Of a stretch of DNA of 64,000 bases, positions 21,791 to 33,010 are shown one piece after another. Source of the DNA: Skeletonema tropicum (Eukaryota; Bacillariophyta; Thalassiosirophyceae; Thalassiosirales; Thalassiosiraceae). Under the pieces are notes generated by a model that saw only the letters and a list, made by a program, of their open reading frames with translations, was not told where the DNA came from and did no database searches. A program made the translations under genes and the position numbers. The stretch lies in the NCBI GenBank assembly GCA_037178625.1, contig CM074138.1, positions 2,356,001-2,420,000 on the forward strand, given 5' to 3'. Position 1 is the stretch's first letter, and each line of letters begins with the position of its first letter.

Positions 21791-24046
21791 ATGCACACTT
21801 CAAGAGAGAAAGCGCAGCAACAGCAACCATCCTCTTCCGACGTGAACAGCAAGAGCGCTCGGAAGGGTGTTAGATGCTCATTTCTGTCTATTCGTCAAAT
21901 AATTTACAACGTCCAATGGCCGAAAGTGCGTGTAGGCGATCATATCTTCCGCGAAATAGTAGAATTACAATCATCGCGCAATCCATGCTTCGAACACTCT
22001 ACTGATCCACATACTCTTCTGAGGCTTGTTCTTTCCTCTTGCAATATGCGTGAACTAAAACATGTATTGTCTGAGCTAGGATGCGTAATGGATCTATATC
22101 GCACCAGACAATCTATATCGCACCAGACAGGAACAATTATCTATCGCTTACAATGTCATTTCCAATCGCAACGTTACCTGTAACGGTTCAAGCTCGGCTC
22201 AGTTCTACAAATCGGATGCAGAAAGCAAAGCTGGAATAATGAATTATGGCCGTTGTGTAAATAACAGTCATAACTTGCAGTCGTTGGCTGCTCCAGAGTG
22301 TTCCAGCGTATTGTCTAATGGGTAAGTCCGAAAGTGTATTGTTAAGATGAGCTGAAATTGGAAGAAGCGTCTTATGTGATTCAGAATTTCATGTATAAGC
22401 GAAACGCTTAACACTGCGTAAAACATTACGTAGATTGATCGTACGAACATAGAAAGGATCGCTCATTCATCTACATTTAAGTCGCTTTTTGCTGTGTGGT
22501 ATTAACCTTCCATAGAGTTCATGCCAAAAATAAAATTGTGATGTATGCAAATTTATTTTAAACTTGAACTGGTATTGTTTCTCCCATATGAATGTCGTCA
22601 TGTCAAAAACTAATCACTTATCCTTACTTATCCCTATTTTCATTTACTTCAGCAATGGCGGTGTGACAGCGGGCAACAAAAAAGATGTTGTCGACAACAA
22701 CAAGAACGAGCATGATATACCTCTTCTGCAGACAAAGCAAGGCGATTGCATCTCTCCCGCTCATGTTAGATGCACTAACTTTGAGCAGGCAGAAGCATTT
22801 GATGCATCATGCAAATCATGGAGATCATGCGATAATAATAATGATTATGACGATGTCGAGCAGGCGAGTTCTTTGTTAAAGTTAAAGCAATCATCAAAAA
22901 ATTATGACATCGAACAGCAGTGCCCTAAAGAGAGCAATGGTAGTGCCGCAACTCCAGTGAATACTCATCATCCGTCTGAAACGGACATACCAGCGTCTAC
23001 TCCTTCTGGTGAGGAGTCAGCAGTTGACCCAACTAATCTTCCGGCGTTGCTGTATCATGCTGGGGAACAACCTGCTACTGTTCGCGCATATCGCCGCTGC
23101 TCAGAAGATCACAGTCTTGTGGGCCGCCAAACCATTCGCGATCATTTATATGATTCTCTGTCTACCAGTAGACTTCCGCGCAGCTGTCTCGACCGCCTGT
23201 TTCATGAGTCTTCTGGTTCTACCGTGAAGGATTATCCGTGTCGTAATGCTACTTCGGTTGCTAGACTGTCAGGAGAACGTGATAATGATGGCACCAATAT
23301 GGGTGTTGGTAATGTTGATAACGCCCCCTTGGAAGCAGACGATGCTGGTGTATTTCGTAGCTATAATGGCAATGCAGCTCGGCCAGTTGGAGTTGGAGAA
23401 ATTCCACAGAACACAAAAGCGTCTGGAACTATTGGATCTATGTTGGGAGAGCTGTCGGAAAAGGTCATTCCAGTTCCAGTTGTGACACCTGTAAAAGATA
23501 CAACATCGTCCATTGCTAGACAAGGTGAGTTATTATACTTGTACGAGTGTCACTGGTAAGGTGTACGATTCTGAAAATAAATTTGTCCTCACGACAAAAA
23601 TATTTTGAGGTCCGATACTTCACTTCATCGCTGACATTTTTGGTCTTTTCCCAATGTTACTTCCAGCTCCGAATATATCGTTAAAACATATAATATTCTT
23701 TGTGACAACCTGGCTTCAAAAAGTCCTATGTGTCAAGCAAGTCCGACACAAAGGCATACCTCTGAAGGAGATCAAGAAGCAAAGTATGGTCGCTGAACAA
23801 AATTTGGTAGACGGTCATCGCGAGACGAAGCTTCGTTTCATTCCGAAACATAAATCACAGGAACTTGATGACATAATCGTGTTAGTGACACTTGGCAACA
23901 TAATGGACTTACAGAAACACTCCTTAGACAGTCCTGTTTGCCACACCATTTGCGACAGCTTGGTCAGTTCAGGTATATCATCCCTGGAGAGAAGTTCTTT
24001 TCCAATGCAATATTCACAACTTGCATGGAAAATAAATTTGTCTTGA
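21791..24046 (+). pseudogene. Cargo gene of Helitron-like element 1 (frameshifted)
   Basis: It is homologous to the three-exon gene of element 2. In exon 1 a 19-base tandem duplication (the CTATATCGCACCAGACAAT unit near 22097-22115) shifts the frame, so translation ends at 22183 in an unrelated peptide. The intron 1 donor GTAAGT and acceptor TTTACTTCAG, exon 2, intron 2 (GTGAGT ... TTACTTCCAG) and exon 3 are all kept. Exon 3 ends AWKINLS, where the 33-base palindrome begins. Confidence 0.55.
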
Positions 24047-25726
24047 AGACAAATTTATTTTCAATCGCGGCAACATGACAAATTAACGACAATCAATAAA
24101 GGATACAACAAAGGGAGAATATTTCTCGTGATGAAGAAACATGTCACCTATAATGACAATGTACCTGTATTTCTTTCTGCAAATGACGGTATCCTCGACA
24201 GATATAGCCAATCAATTTCTGTAAAAAGCACCTTTAAGCCAGGTACTTCTTGCTTTCTACGTAGGAACAAGTACAAATCCTACAGCGGTATGGTCTACAG
24301 AGTCTCTACGTGTCCACCAGGTAAACTTTCTCACTAAATAGCTACTATACTGATTCCTACCAAGATCCCTCTAGAAAAAAGTTTGGAAAAAAATGGAGAA
24401 TTTGTGACCATAAGGGGTTGGGCACCTCCCGGCCCCGTTATCGACACTTCACTGCGCTTGTTTCGACCCGGGGCCCCGAGGGCCGATGAGCAGCTGTATG
24501 AAATGGTGCGCGCGGCGATTTGTGACTGCATGTTGTGTGTGGTGTGTAGTGCGGCGCGGGCCCTCGGGGCCTGTTTTTTTTTTGCAATGTACCCGTCTAT
24601 AAATTTGCTCTGCAATGCTTGTTTTTGTAACATAAATGTGTCATGATGTCAAAATTATTCTGTGGATTTCGTGTTGGATTTTTTTTTGCAATGTATCCGT
24701 CTATAAAGTTGCTCTGCAATGCTTGTTTAATAACATTCTTATAACAGAAACGTTTTATAGTACATACTCACTTACTTACTTAGAGCCGTTCCAAGCAAAA
24801 TTGCATCGTAGATGCATAAGATTTTGATAGCAGCTAACAAAAAAGTGCAGCGCGCTGTCCGAGCAACCTGGAGCGCAACTGCATGCATGCATGTTTTTTC
24901 GTTCGACAGTCAGTATCTAACATGATAGCCGCTACTCTCATAGCCACCACGTTGCACAAACCCTACCAATAGTAATATCCAGTGAACTATATCGCAGACA
25001 ACACCCTTTGCAACTATTCAGCCGCAGGGTTTTATTATTACAACTGTCTACACCGCATAAATAAATGACTAATACATGCTACATAAATGTCATTTCTGTC
25101 TATGATGTTGCTATTTTTATCCAGCCTATTGCAATATTATGGACAATAAATAGCCGACACTTCTTATATATAATAATGTTGATGAGTTGCGGTCTTTAGA
25201 GCCGCTCGATCCGCCGTCTACAGGCTTATTGTTGTGTTAGAGTGTCAAATTATTTATGCAATTTTGTGCACATCTTGTGTCCTTGGTATTTTGGAGGTGT
25301 GGGGGGGCTTTAATGGTCATTCCGAGCAACCAGAATCTCACTTCATATTACCATCGGCGATGGGTAGCGGAGGGGTAGTGCCTATAGATGTTTATCATCT
25401 TCGATGGGTGCAGGGAAGGTGGTTGTTTTCATTTCAAATCTCAATGAAGTGGATTGCAATGATATTATCTCCACCCCTACAGCAGCCGAAACGCCACACT
25501 GCTGCGAAAAAATCGCCATAATGTCGTTTAAGGGATGGGCCATCGATACCTTATGAAATATACTCATGGACTGAGATAGGCGGCCATACTAGGGGTGCCA
25601 TTGTAGGCCATTGTGGTGGCATCTTTTTCTCTTTTTCTGCACGATCATCGATCATGCAAAAACCGAGTTACCGATCGCGTTTGACAGTACTTTATATCGA
25701 TCGCGTTTTACATATTCTCAAATATA

Positions 25727-25734
25727 TGACGTCA
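25727..25734. promoter_or_regulatory. CRE-type palindrome TGACGTCA upstream of the cargo gene
   Basis: A perfect TGACGTCA lies about 250 bases before the cargo ATG at 25984, just after two direct copies of CGATCGCGTTTKACA (about 25672-25712). The same arrangement occurs in elements 1 and 3. CRE-like sites bind bZIP factors in many eukaryotes, including diatoms. A TATA-like GTATAAAATATG precedes the ATG closely. Confidence 0.35.
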
Positions 25735-25983
25735 CTTGTTCCTCTCCTAACTTCAACGTGTCAGCTTCTCTGCTGGCAGGAAGAACATGTCGCCATCCGT
25801 GACTTTTCCGCGCAGCCACTCATCGACTATCATGCTACGGAACACCACATGCAATTAGAAGAGTGCATAAATAATAATGAGTGGCTTGCGTATGACATTC
25901 CTCGCACGCAAATCAATATCTTAAATATGTGACCATTACGGACCGGCATAACCAAACCACGAACAAAATTGACCGTATAAAAT

Positions 25984-28214
25984 ATGCACACTTCAAGAGA
26001 GAAAGCGCAGCAACAGCAACCATCCTCTTCCGACGTGAACAGCAAGAGCGCTCGGAAGGGTGTTAGATGCTCATTTCTGTCTATTCGTCAAATAATTTAC
26101 AACGTCCAATGGCCGAAAGTGCGTGTAGGCGATCATATCTTCCGCGAAATAGTAGAATTACAATCATCGCGCAATCCATGCTTCGAACACTCTACTGATC
26201 CACATACTCTTCTGAGGCTTGTTCTTTCCTCTTGCAATATGCGTGAACTAAAACATGTATTGTCTGAGCTAGGATGCGTAATGGATCTATATCGCACCAG
26301 ACAGGAACAATTATCTATCGCTTACAATGTCATTTCCAATCGCAACGTTACCTGTAACGGTTCAAGCTCGGCTCAGTTCTACAAATCGGATGCAGAAAGC
26401 AAAGCTGGAATAATGAATTATGGCCGTTGTGTAAATAACAGTCATAACTTGCAGTCGTTGGCTGCTCCAGAGTGTTCCAGCGTATTGTCTAATGGGTAAG
26501 TCCGAAAGTGTATTGTTAAGATGAGCTGAAATTGGAAGAAGCGTCTTATGTGATTCAGAATTTCATGTATAAGCGAAACGCTTAACACTGCGTAAAACAT
26601 TACGTAGATTGATCGTACGAACATAGAAAGGATCGCTCATTCATCTACATTTAAGTCGCTTTTTGCTGTGTGGTATTAACCTTCCATAGAGTTCATGCCA
26701 AAAATAAAATTGTGATGTATGCAAATTTATTTTAAACTTGAACTGGTATTGTTTCTCCCATATGAATGTCGTCATGTCAAAAACTAATCACTTATCCTTA
26801 CTTATCCCTATTTTCATTTACTTCAGCAATGGCGGTGTGACAGCGGGCAACAAAAAAGATGTTGTCGACAACAACAAGAACGAGCATGATATACCTCTTC
26901 TGCAGACAAAGCAAGGCGATTGCATCTCTCCCGCTCATGTTAGATGCACTAACTTTGAGCAGGCAGAAGCATTTGATGCATCATGCAAATCATGGAGATC
27001 ATGCGATAATAATAATGATTATGACGATGTCGAGCAGGCGAGTTCTTTGTTAAAGTTAAAGCAATCATCAAAAAATTATGACATCGAACAGCAGTGCCCT
27101 AAAGAGAGCAATGGTAGTGCCGCAACTCCAGTGAATACTCATCATCCGTCTGAAACGGACATACCAGCGTCTACTCCTTCTGGTGAGGAGTCAGCAGTTG
27201 ACCCAACTAATCTTCCGGCGTTGCTGTATCATGCTGGGGAACAACCTGCTACTGTTCGCGCATATCGCCGCTGCTCAGAAGATCACAGTCTTGTGGGCCG
27301 CCAAACCATTCGCGATCATTTATATGATTCTCTGTCTACCAGTAGACTTCCGCGCAGCTGTCTCGACCGCCTGTTTCATGAGTCTTCTGGTTCTACCGTG
27401 AAGGATTATCCGTGTCGTAATGCTACTTCGGTTGCTAGACTGTCAGGAGAACGTGATAATGATGGCACCAATATGGGTGTTGGTAATGTTGATAACGCCC
27501 CCTTGGAAGCAGACGATGCTGGTGTATTTCGTAGCAATAATGGCAATGCAGCTCGGCCAGTTGGAGTTGGAGAAATTCCACAGAACACAAAAGCGTCTGG
27601 AACTATTGGATCTATGTTGGGAGAGCTGTCGGAAAAGGTCATTCCAGTTCCAGTTGTGACACCTGTAAAAGATACAACATCGTCCATTGCTAGACAAGGT
27701 GAGTTATTATACTTGTACGAGTGTCACTGGTACGGTGTACGATTCTGAAAATAAATTTGTCCTCACGACAAAAATATTTTGAGGTCCGATACTTCACTTC
27801 ATCGCTGACATTTTTGGTCTTTTCCCAATGTTACTTCCAGCTCCGAATATATCGTTAAAACATATAATATTCTTTGTGACAACCTGGCTTCAAAAAGTCC
27901 TATGTGTCAAGCAAGTCCGACACAAAGGCATACCTCTGAAGGAGATCAAGAAGCAAAGTATGGTCGCTGAACAAAATTTGGTAGACGGTCATCGCGAGAC
28001 GAAGCTTCGTTTCATTCCGAAACATAAATCACAGGAACTTGATGACATAATCGTGTTAGTGACACTTGGCAACATAATGGACTTACAGAAACACTCCTTA
28101 GACAGTCCTGTTTGCCACACCATTTGCGACAGCTTGGTCAGTTCAGGTATATCATCCCTGGAGAGAAGTTCTTTTCCAATGCAATATTCACAACTTGCAT
28201 GGAAAATACTTTAA
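25984..28214 (+). CDS. Three-exon cargo gene of the Helitron-like family, unknown function
   Basis: Exons are 25984-26495, 26827-27698 and 27841-28214. The first intron is GTAAGT...ACTTCAG and joins VLSNG to NGGVTAG in frame; the second is GTGAGT...CTTCCAG and joins SSIARQ to APNISLK in frame. The product is about 585 residues. The N-terminus is polar and Gln-rich (KAQQQQPSSS); then comes a compact part, FLSIRQIIYNVQWPKVRVGD and LRLVLSSCNMRELKHVLSEL; the middle is acidic, Asn/Ser rich and low in structure. I do not recognise it. It is neither helicase nor Rep-like. Conservation of both splice sites in elements 1 and 2 suggests that it is or was a real gene. The last exon is the least certain: a second frame reading SEYIVKTYNILCDNLASK is also open there for about 40 codons. 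Confidence 0.5.
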
Positions 28215-28326
28215 AATTTCTGTTATATTATTAAATTTGTCTTGAAGACAAATTTATTTTCAATCGCGGCAACATGACAAATTAACGACAATCAATAAAG
28301 GATACAACAAAGGGAGAATATTTCTC

Positions 28327-28536
28327 GTGATGAAGAAACATGTCACCTATAATGACAATGTACCTGTATTTCTTTCTGCAAATGACGGTATCCTCGACAG
28401 ATATAGCCAATCAATTTCTGTAAAAAGCACCTTTAAGCCAGGTACTTCTCGCTTTCTACGTAGGAACAAGTACAAATCCTACAGCGGTATGGTCTACAGA
28501 GCCTCTACGTGTCCACCAGGTAAACTTTCTCACTAA
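28327..28536 (+). CDS. Small conserved ORF, 69 aa, near the element end
   Basis: MMKKHVTYNDNVPVFLSAND... is basic and without membrane segments. It is present in all three elements (24128-24337, 28327-28536, and 29126-29335 on the minus strand) with only substitutions and no frameshift. It may be a final exon of a larger gene, because CCACCAGGTAAACTTTC near its end looks like a splice donor. Function unknown. Confidence 0.35.
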   Translation: MMKKHVTYNDNVPVFLSANDGILDRYSQSISVKSTFKPGTSRFLRRNKYKSYSGMVYRASTCPPGKLSH

Positions 28537-29464
28537 ATAGCTACTATACTGATTCCTACCAAGATCCCTGTAGAAAAAAGTTTGGAAAAAAATGGAGAAT
28601 TTGTGACCATAAGGGGTTGGGCACCTCCCGGCCCCGTTATCGACACTTCACTGCGCTTGTTTCGACCCGGGGCCCCGAGGGCCGATCACTTCCACTGACG
28701 CACCCTTTTCGACGGCAATATGCAGCGGCAGGTCTACATTCGGTGAAGGCTGTGGTACAGGCGGTGGTACAGGCGGTGCGGGCGGCGGTGCGGGTGGTAC
28801 GTCGGCCATGTTCTTGTTCCTAAGTCTAAGTGACACTCAATACAATAAATGTTTTCTGGGTCGCCGATTGTAGTTACTGTCGATTGTTTTCACCACGTCA
28901 ATTACGCTGACTTGTGATAGCTGAACTGAACTGTATCGCTGGATAATTAATGTGAAGGGTCAGTTGATAGTGCTGATCGGCCCTCGGGGCCCCGGGTCGA
29001 AACAAGCGCAGTGAAGTGTCGATAACGGGGCCGGGAGGTGCCCAACCCCTTATGGTCACAAATTCTCCATTTTTTTCCAAACTTTTTTCTACAGGGATCT
29101 TGGTAGGAATCAGTATAGTAGCTGTTTAGTGAGAAAGTTTACCTGGTGGACACGTAGAGGCTCTGTAAACCATACCGCTGTAGGATTTGTACTTGTTCCT
29201 ACGTAGAAAGCAAGAAGTACCTGGCTTAAATGCGCTTTTTACAGAAATTGATTGGCTATATCTGTCGAGGATACCATCATTTGCAGAAAGAAATACAGGT
29301 ACATTGTCATTATAGGTGACATGTTTCTTCATCACGAGAAATATTCTCCCTTTGTTGAATCCTTTATTGATTGTCGTTAATTTGTCATGTCGATTGATAA
29401 TAAATTTGTCTTGAAGACAAATTTATTTTCCATGCAAGTTGTGAATATCGCATTGTATCGTCCA

Positions 29465-30457
29465 CTAGGCAAAATAATCGCGTGGCAATTGGTATTCTTT
29501 CTTCGTTTCTTTCCATTTTTTGTTTGGGCTGGTTATGATTTCGGTGATGCGGTTCGTCAGGTCCTCTCTATTCTTTATTAAAGTACCACTCACTGCCTTT
29601 TGGTAAGTCGTTTTCGTCATTTTGTCGAGCTTTCTCTTGTTGTATCTTGTCTTGGTTTCTTCTGCCTTGCCGTCAAGGTACTTGACCCATTTGTCCCGCT
29701 TCTTGAAGAGTTTGCAGAGTTGGCCATCTTGGTTCGTCTTGCAATTGTGTAACCATTCTACAGACACGCTCGGCCCTGTCCAATAAATCGCACTATCCGT
29801 CGGGTGCATAACATTTTTGGAACCAAGTGTTTTGCCCCTGCTGGTAGCAACGTATCCTGTCCCAAGGCACTGGCTTCTCTCCCAGAGCTCATCTGACGGA
29901 TCTATCACCATGCGATTCCATCGATCGTCCTTGCCGAACCCGGCCTCCATGCCCTGGCAGCGGTGTATTGTGATTGCGAATGCAATTTGCAGGGGCATGA
30001 ACGTGGCAGTACAGCATCCCTTGTTGCAGATGTGAGTGTAGGGTGGTATTGGCACGTGCTGAGTGGAGTGGTGGAGTGGAGTGATTGCAAATTTGTGTAA
30101 AGAGGGATGATTGATCAGTGCCATGCTATATTTCGAATTCAAGAATACATTTCTACATTCACTCACCGTTGGATTCTTTTTGTCCCAGGGTTCAATGCCT
30201 TGCCGCGGTTTGAAGTATGGGAAATCAACGACTATATACTTTGGGAGGGATTCAACACCATTTGTGTTTGGTCCTACGGAGTGCTGCTCGTCATAAACGA
30301 TGTCAATCACCTTCCCAATCGCTCCAACGTACAGGCCAGAGTTCGGATCAATGTTCGCTGTCTCCAGGCACACGTGCACACCAACGGAAACGTCTAAAGT
30401 GTACAACATCTTTTTGCCGAAGAAATGCGACTGGTACACAGTGGGATTGCCAACCAT
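29465..30457 (-). pseudogene. PIF1-type Helitron helicase C-terminal fragment, block 1
   Basis: The 330 aa frame starts at an ATG but is open a little further upstream (VARLRCQFKSN), so it is a 5'-truncated piece of a longer protein. It holds KYIVVDFPYFKP, HVPIPPYTH and NKGCC; then PLQIAFAITIHRCQGMEAGF, the TIHxxQG motif of superfamily 1 PIF1/RecD helicases; then GYVATSRGKTLGS (motif VI) and SAIYWTGPSVS. These are the C-terminal helicase motifs of Helitron Rep-Hel proteins. The Walker A part and any Rep nuclease are absent. It ends in a Lys-rich tail, KKWKETKKEYQLPRDYFA. Confidence 0.75.
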
Positions 30458-30646
30458 GTTGCTCTTGAATTGGCATCTGAGCCGTGCTACCGGTACTGAC
30501 AGCCGTTTCTGACGAGAAATATTCTCCCTTTGTTGAATCCTTTATTGATTGTCGTTAATTTGTCATGTTGCTCGATTGAAAATAAATTTGTCTTGAAGAC
30601 AAATTTATTTTCCATGCAAGTTGTGAATATTGCATTGTATCGTCCA

Positions 30647-31354
30647 CTAGGCAAAATAATCGCGTGGCAATTGGTATTCTTTCTTCGCTTCTTTCCATTT
30701 TTTGTTTGGGTTGGTTATGATTTCGGTGATGCGGTTTGTCAGGTCCTCTCTATTCTTTATTAAAGTACCACTCACTGCCTTTTGGTAAGTCGTTTTCGTC
30801 ATTTTGTCGAGCTTTCTCTTGTTGTATCTTGTCTTGGTTTCTTCTGCCTTGCCGTCAAGGTACTTGACCCATTTGTCCCGCTTCTTGAAGAGTTTGCAGA
30901 GTTGGCCATCTTGGTTCGTCTTGCAATTGTGTAACCATTCTACAGACACGCTCGGCCCTGTCCAATAAATCGCACTATCCGTCGGGTGCATAACATTTTT
31001 GGAACCAAGTGTTTTGCCCCTGCTGGTAGCAACGTATCCTGTCCCAAGGCACTGGCTTCTCTCCCAGAGCTCATCTGACGGATCTATCACCATGCGATTC
31101 CATCGATCGTCCTTGCCGAACCCGGCCTCCATGCCCTGGCAGCGGTGTATTGTGATTGCGAATGCAATTTGCAGGGGCATGAACGTGGCAGTACAGCATC
31201 CTTTGTTGTAGATGTGAGTGTAGGGTGGTATTGGCACGTGCTGAGTGGAGTGGTGGAGTGGAGTGATTACAAATTTGTGTAAAGAGGGATGATTGATCAG
31301 TGCCATGCTATATTTCGAATTCAAGAATACATTTCTACATTCACTCACCGTTGG
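30647..31354 (-). pseudogene. PIF1-type Helitron helicase C-terminal fragment, block 2
   Basis: This is a second copy of block 1, displaced by 1182 bases and about 98 percent identical by eye. It keeps the TIHRCQG and ATSRGKT motifs. It is shorter at the N-terminal side: coding similarity stops at KNPTVSECRN (near 31355), where the sequence joins the cargo gene exon 2 in the same orientation. It shows substitutions such as TSPNKKWKET to TNPNKKWKEA, so the duplication is not brand new. Confidence 0.75.
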
Positions 31355-33010
31355 ATTCCCTTTTCCGACAGCTCTCCCAACATAGATCCAATAGTTCCAG
31401 ACGCTTTTGTGTTCTGTGGAATTTCTCCAACTCCAACTGGCCGAGCTGCGTTGCCATTATTGCTACGAAATACACCAGCATCGTCTGCTTCCAAGGGGGC
31501 GTTATCAACATTACCAACACCCATATTGGTGCCATCATTATCACGTTCTCCTGACAGTCTAGCAACCGAAGTAGCATTACGACACGGATAATCCTTCACG
31601 GTAGAACCAGAAGACTCATGAAACAGGCGGTCGAGACAGCTGCGCGGAAGTCTACTGGTAGACGGAGAATCATATAAATGATCGCGAATGGTTTGGCGGC
31701 CCACAAGACTGCGATCTTCTGAGCAGCGGCGATATGCGCGAACAGTAGCAGGTTGTTCCCCAGCATGATACAGCAACGCCGGAAGATTAGTTGGGTCAAC
31801 TGCTGACTCCTCATCAGAAGGAGTAGACGCTGGTATGTCCGTTTCAGACGGATGATGAGTATTCACTGGAGTTGCGGCACTACCATTGCTCTCTTTAGGG
31901 CACTGCTGTTCGATGTCATAATTTTTTGATGATTGCTTTAACTTTAACAAAGAACTCGCCTGCTCGACAACGTCATAATCATTATTATTATCGCATGATC
32001 TCCATGATTTGCATGATGCATCAAATGCTTCTGCCTGCTCAAAGTTAGTGCATCTAACATGAGCGGGAGAGATGCAATCGCCTTGCTTTGTCTGCAGAAG
32101 AGGTATCATGCTCGTTCTTGTTGTTGTCGACAACATCTTTTTTGTTGCCCGCTGTCACACCGCCATTGCTGAAGTAAATGAAAATAGGGATAAGTAAGGA
32201 TAAGTGATTAGTTTTTGACATGAGACATTCATATGGGAGAAACAATACCAGTTCAAGTTTAAAATAAATTTGCATACATCACAATTTTATTTTTGGCATG
32301 AACTCTATGGAAGGTTAATACCACACAGCAAAAAGCGACTTAAATGTAGATGAATGAGCGATCCTTTCTATGTTCATACGATCACTCTACGTAATGTTTT
32401 ACGCAGTGTTAAGCGTTTCGCTTATACATGAAATTCTGAATCACATAAGACGCTTCTTCCAATTTCAGCTCATCTTAACAATACACTTTCGGACTTACCC
32501 ATTAGACAATACGCTGGAACACTCTGGAGCAGCCAACGACTGCAAGTTATGACTGTTATTTACACAACGGCCATAATTCATTATTCCAGCTTTGCTTTCT
32601 GCATCCGATTTGTAGAACTGAGCCGAGCTTGAACCGTTACAGGTAACGTTGCGATTGGAAATGACATTGTAAGCGATAGATAATTGTTCCTGTCTGGTGC
32701 GATATAGATCCATTACGCATCCTAGCTCAGACAATACATGTTTTAGTTCACGCATATTGCAAGAGGAAAGAACAAGCCTCAGAAGAGTATGTGGATCAGT
32801 AGAGTGTTCGAAGCATGGATTGCGCGATGATTGTAATTCTACTATTTCGCGGAAGATATGATCGCCTACACGCACTTTCGGCCATTGGACTTTGTAAATT
32901 ATTTGACGAATAGACAGAAATGAGCATCTAACACCCTTCCGAGCGCTCTTGCTGTTCACGTCGGAAGAGGATGGTTGCTGTTGCTGCGCTTTCTCTCTTG
33001 AAGTGTGCAT
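31345..33010 (-). pseudogene. Cargo gene of Helitron-like element 3 (broken)
   Basis: Exon 1 (33010 down to about 32499) is intact and nearly identical to that of element 2, with the GTAAGT donor. The intron and the CTTCAG acceptor are present. Exon 2 has a two-base deletion (ATGATACC against ATGATATACC in element 2), which shifts the frame at ENEHD, and it is cut at SMLGELSEK, where the helicase block begins. Confidence 0.6.

Larger units (their letters stand above)
20033..24485 (+). mobile_element. Helitron-like element 1 (4.45 kb)
   Basis: Ends are GAAATGGTGCGCGCGGCG and CGGGGCCCCGAGGGCCG, flanked by AT at 20031-20032 and 24486-24487. The empty site in copy 1 (TTTTTTATGAGCAGC, 111-125) has a single AT, so the element either duplicated AT or inserted between A and T. 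There is no terminal inverted repeat at the very ends. However, GGCCCTCGGGGCC lies about 57 bases inside one end and its reverse complement is at the other terminus, an asymmetric inverted repeat as in Helitron2/Helentron elements. It carries the cargo gene described for element 2, but frameshifted by a 19-base tandem duplication near 22105, and a 272 bp MITE at 20263-20534. Confidence 0.7.
24500..28684 (+). mobile_element. Helitron-like element 2 (4.19 kb)
   Basis: It has the same ends and orientation as element 1 and is flanked by AT at 24498-24499 and 28685-28686. Only ten host bases (GAGCAGCTGT) separate the two insertions; both host pieces are continuous in copy 1. It differs from element 1 by lacking the MITE, lacking the 19-base duplication and having 25 extra bases at about 28208-28232, which match the 3' end of the LINE. 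This is the best preserved cargo copy. Confidence 0.7.
18146..28809 (-). pseudogene. Ankyrin-repeat gene, copy 2, split by two Helitron-like insertions
   Basis: The ATG is at 28807-28809 on the minus strand and codes the proline-rich start MADVPPAPPPAPP through GASVEV up to 28687. Coding sequence resumes after the insertions at 20031 and runs to the stop at 18146. Without the insertions and with the ten bases kept between them (24488-24497), the reading frame is continuous, as copy 1 (1-252) shows. The long part (18146-19984) has about 18 ankyrin repeats of 33-34 residues with the core LPLHxAxxKGASxEVIQLLI followed by KEYPDALKEKNxxG. Repeats are very similar to each other, so recent internal expansion is likely. 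No other domain is present; it ends LPLHFAISSSNK. In this copy the 5' end is physically separated from the body by 8.6 kb, so it should be considered inactive unless the insertions are spliced out. Confidence 0.8.

Noticed and set aside
20031..28686. Tc1/mariner origin of the 4 kb elements because of a two-base duplication
   Set aside because: The duplicated bases are AT and not TA, there are no terminal inverted repeats, and the helicase motifs fit a Helitron-like element.
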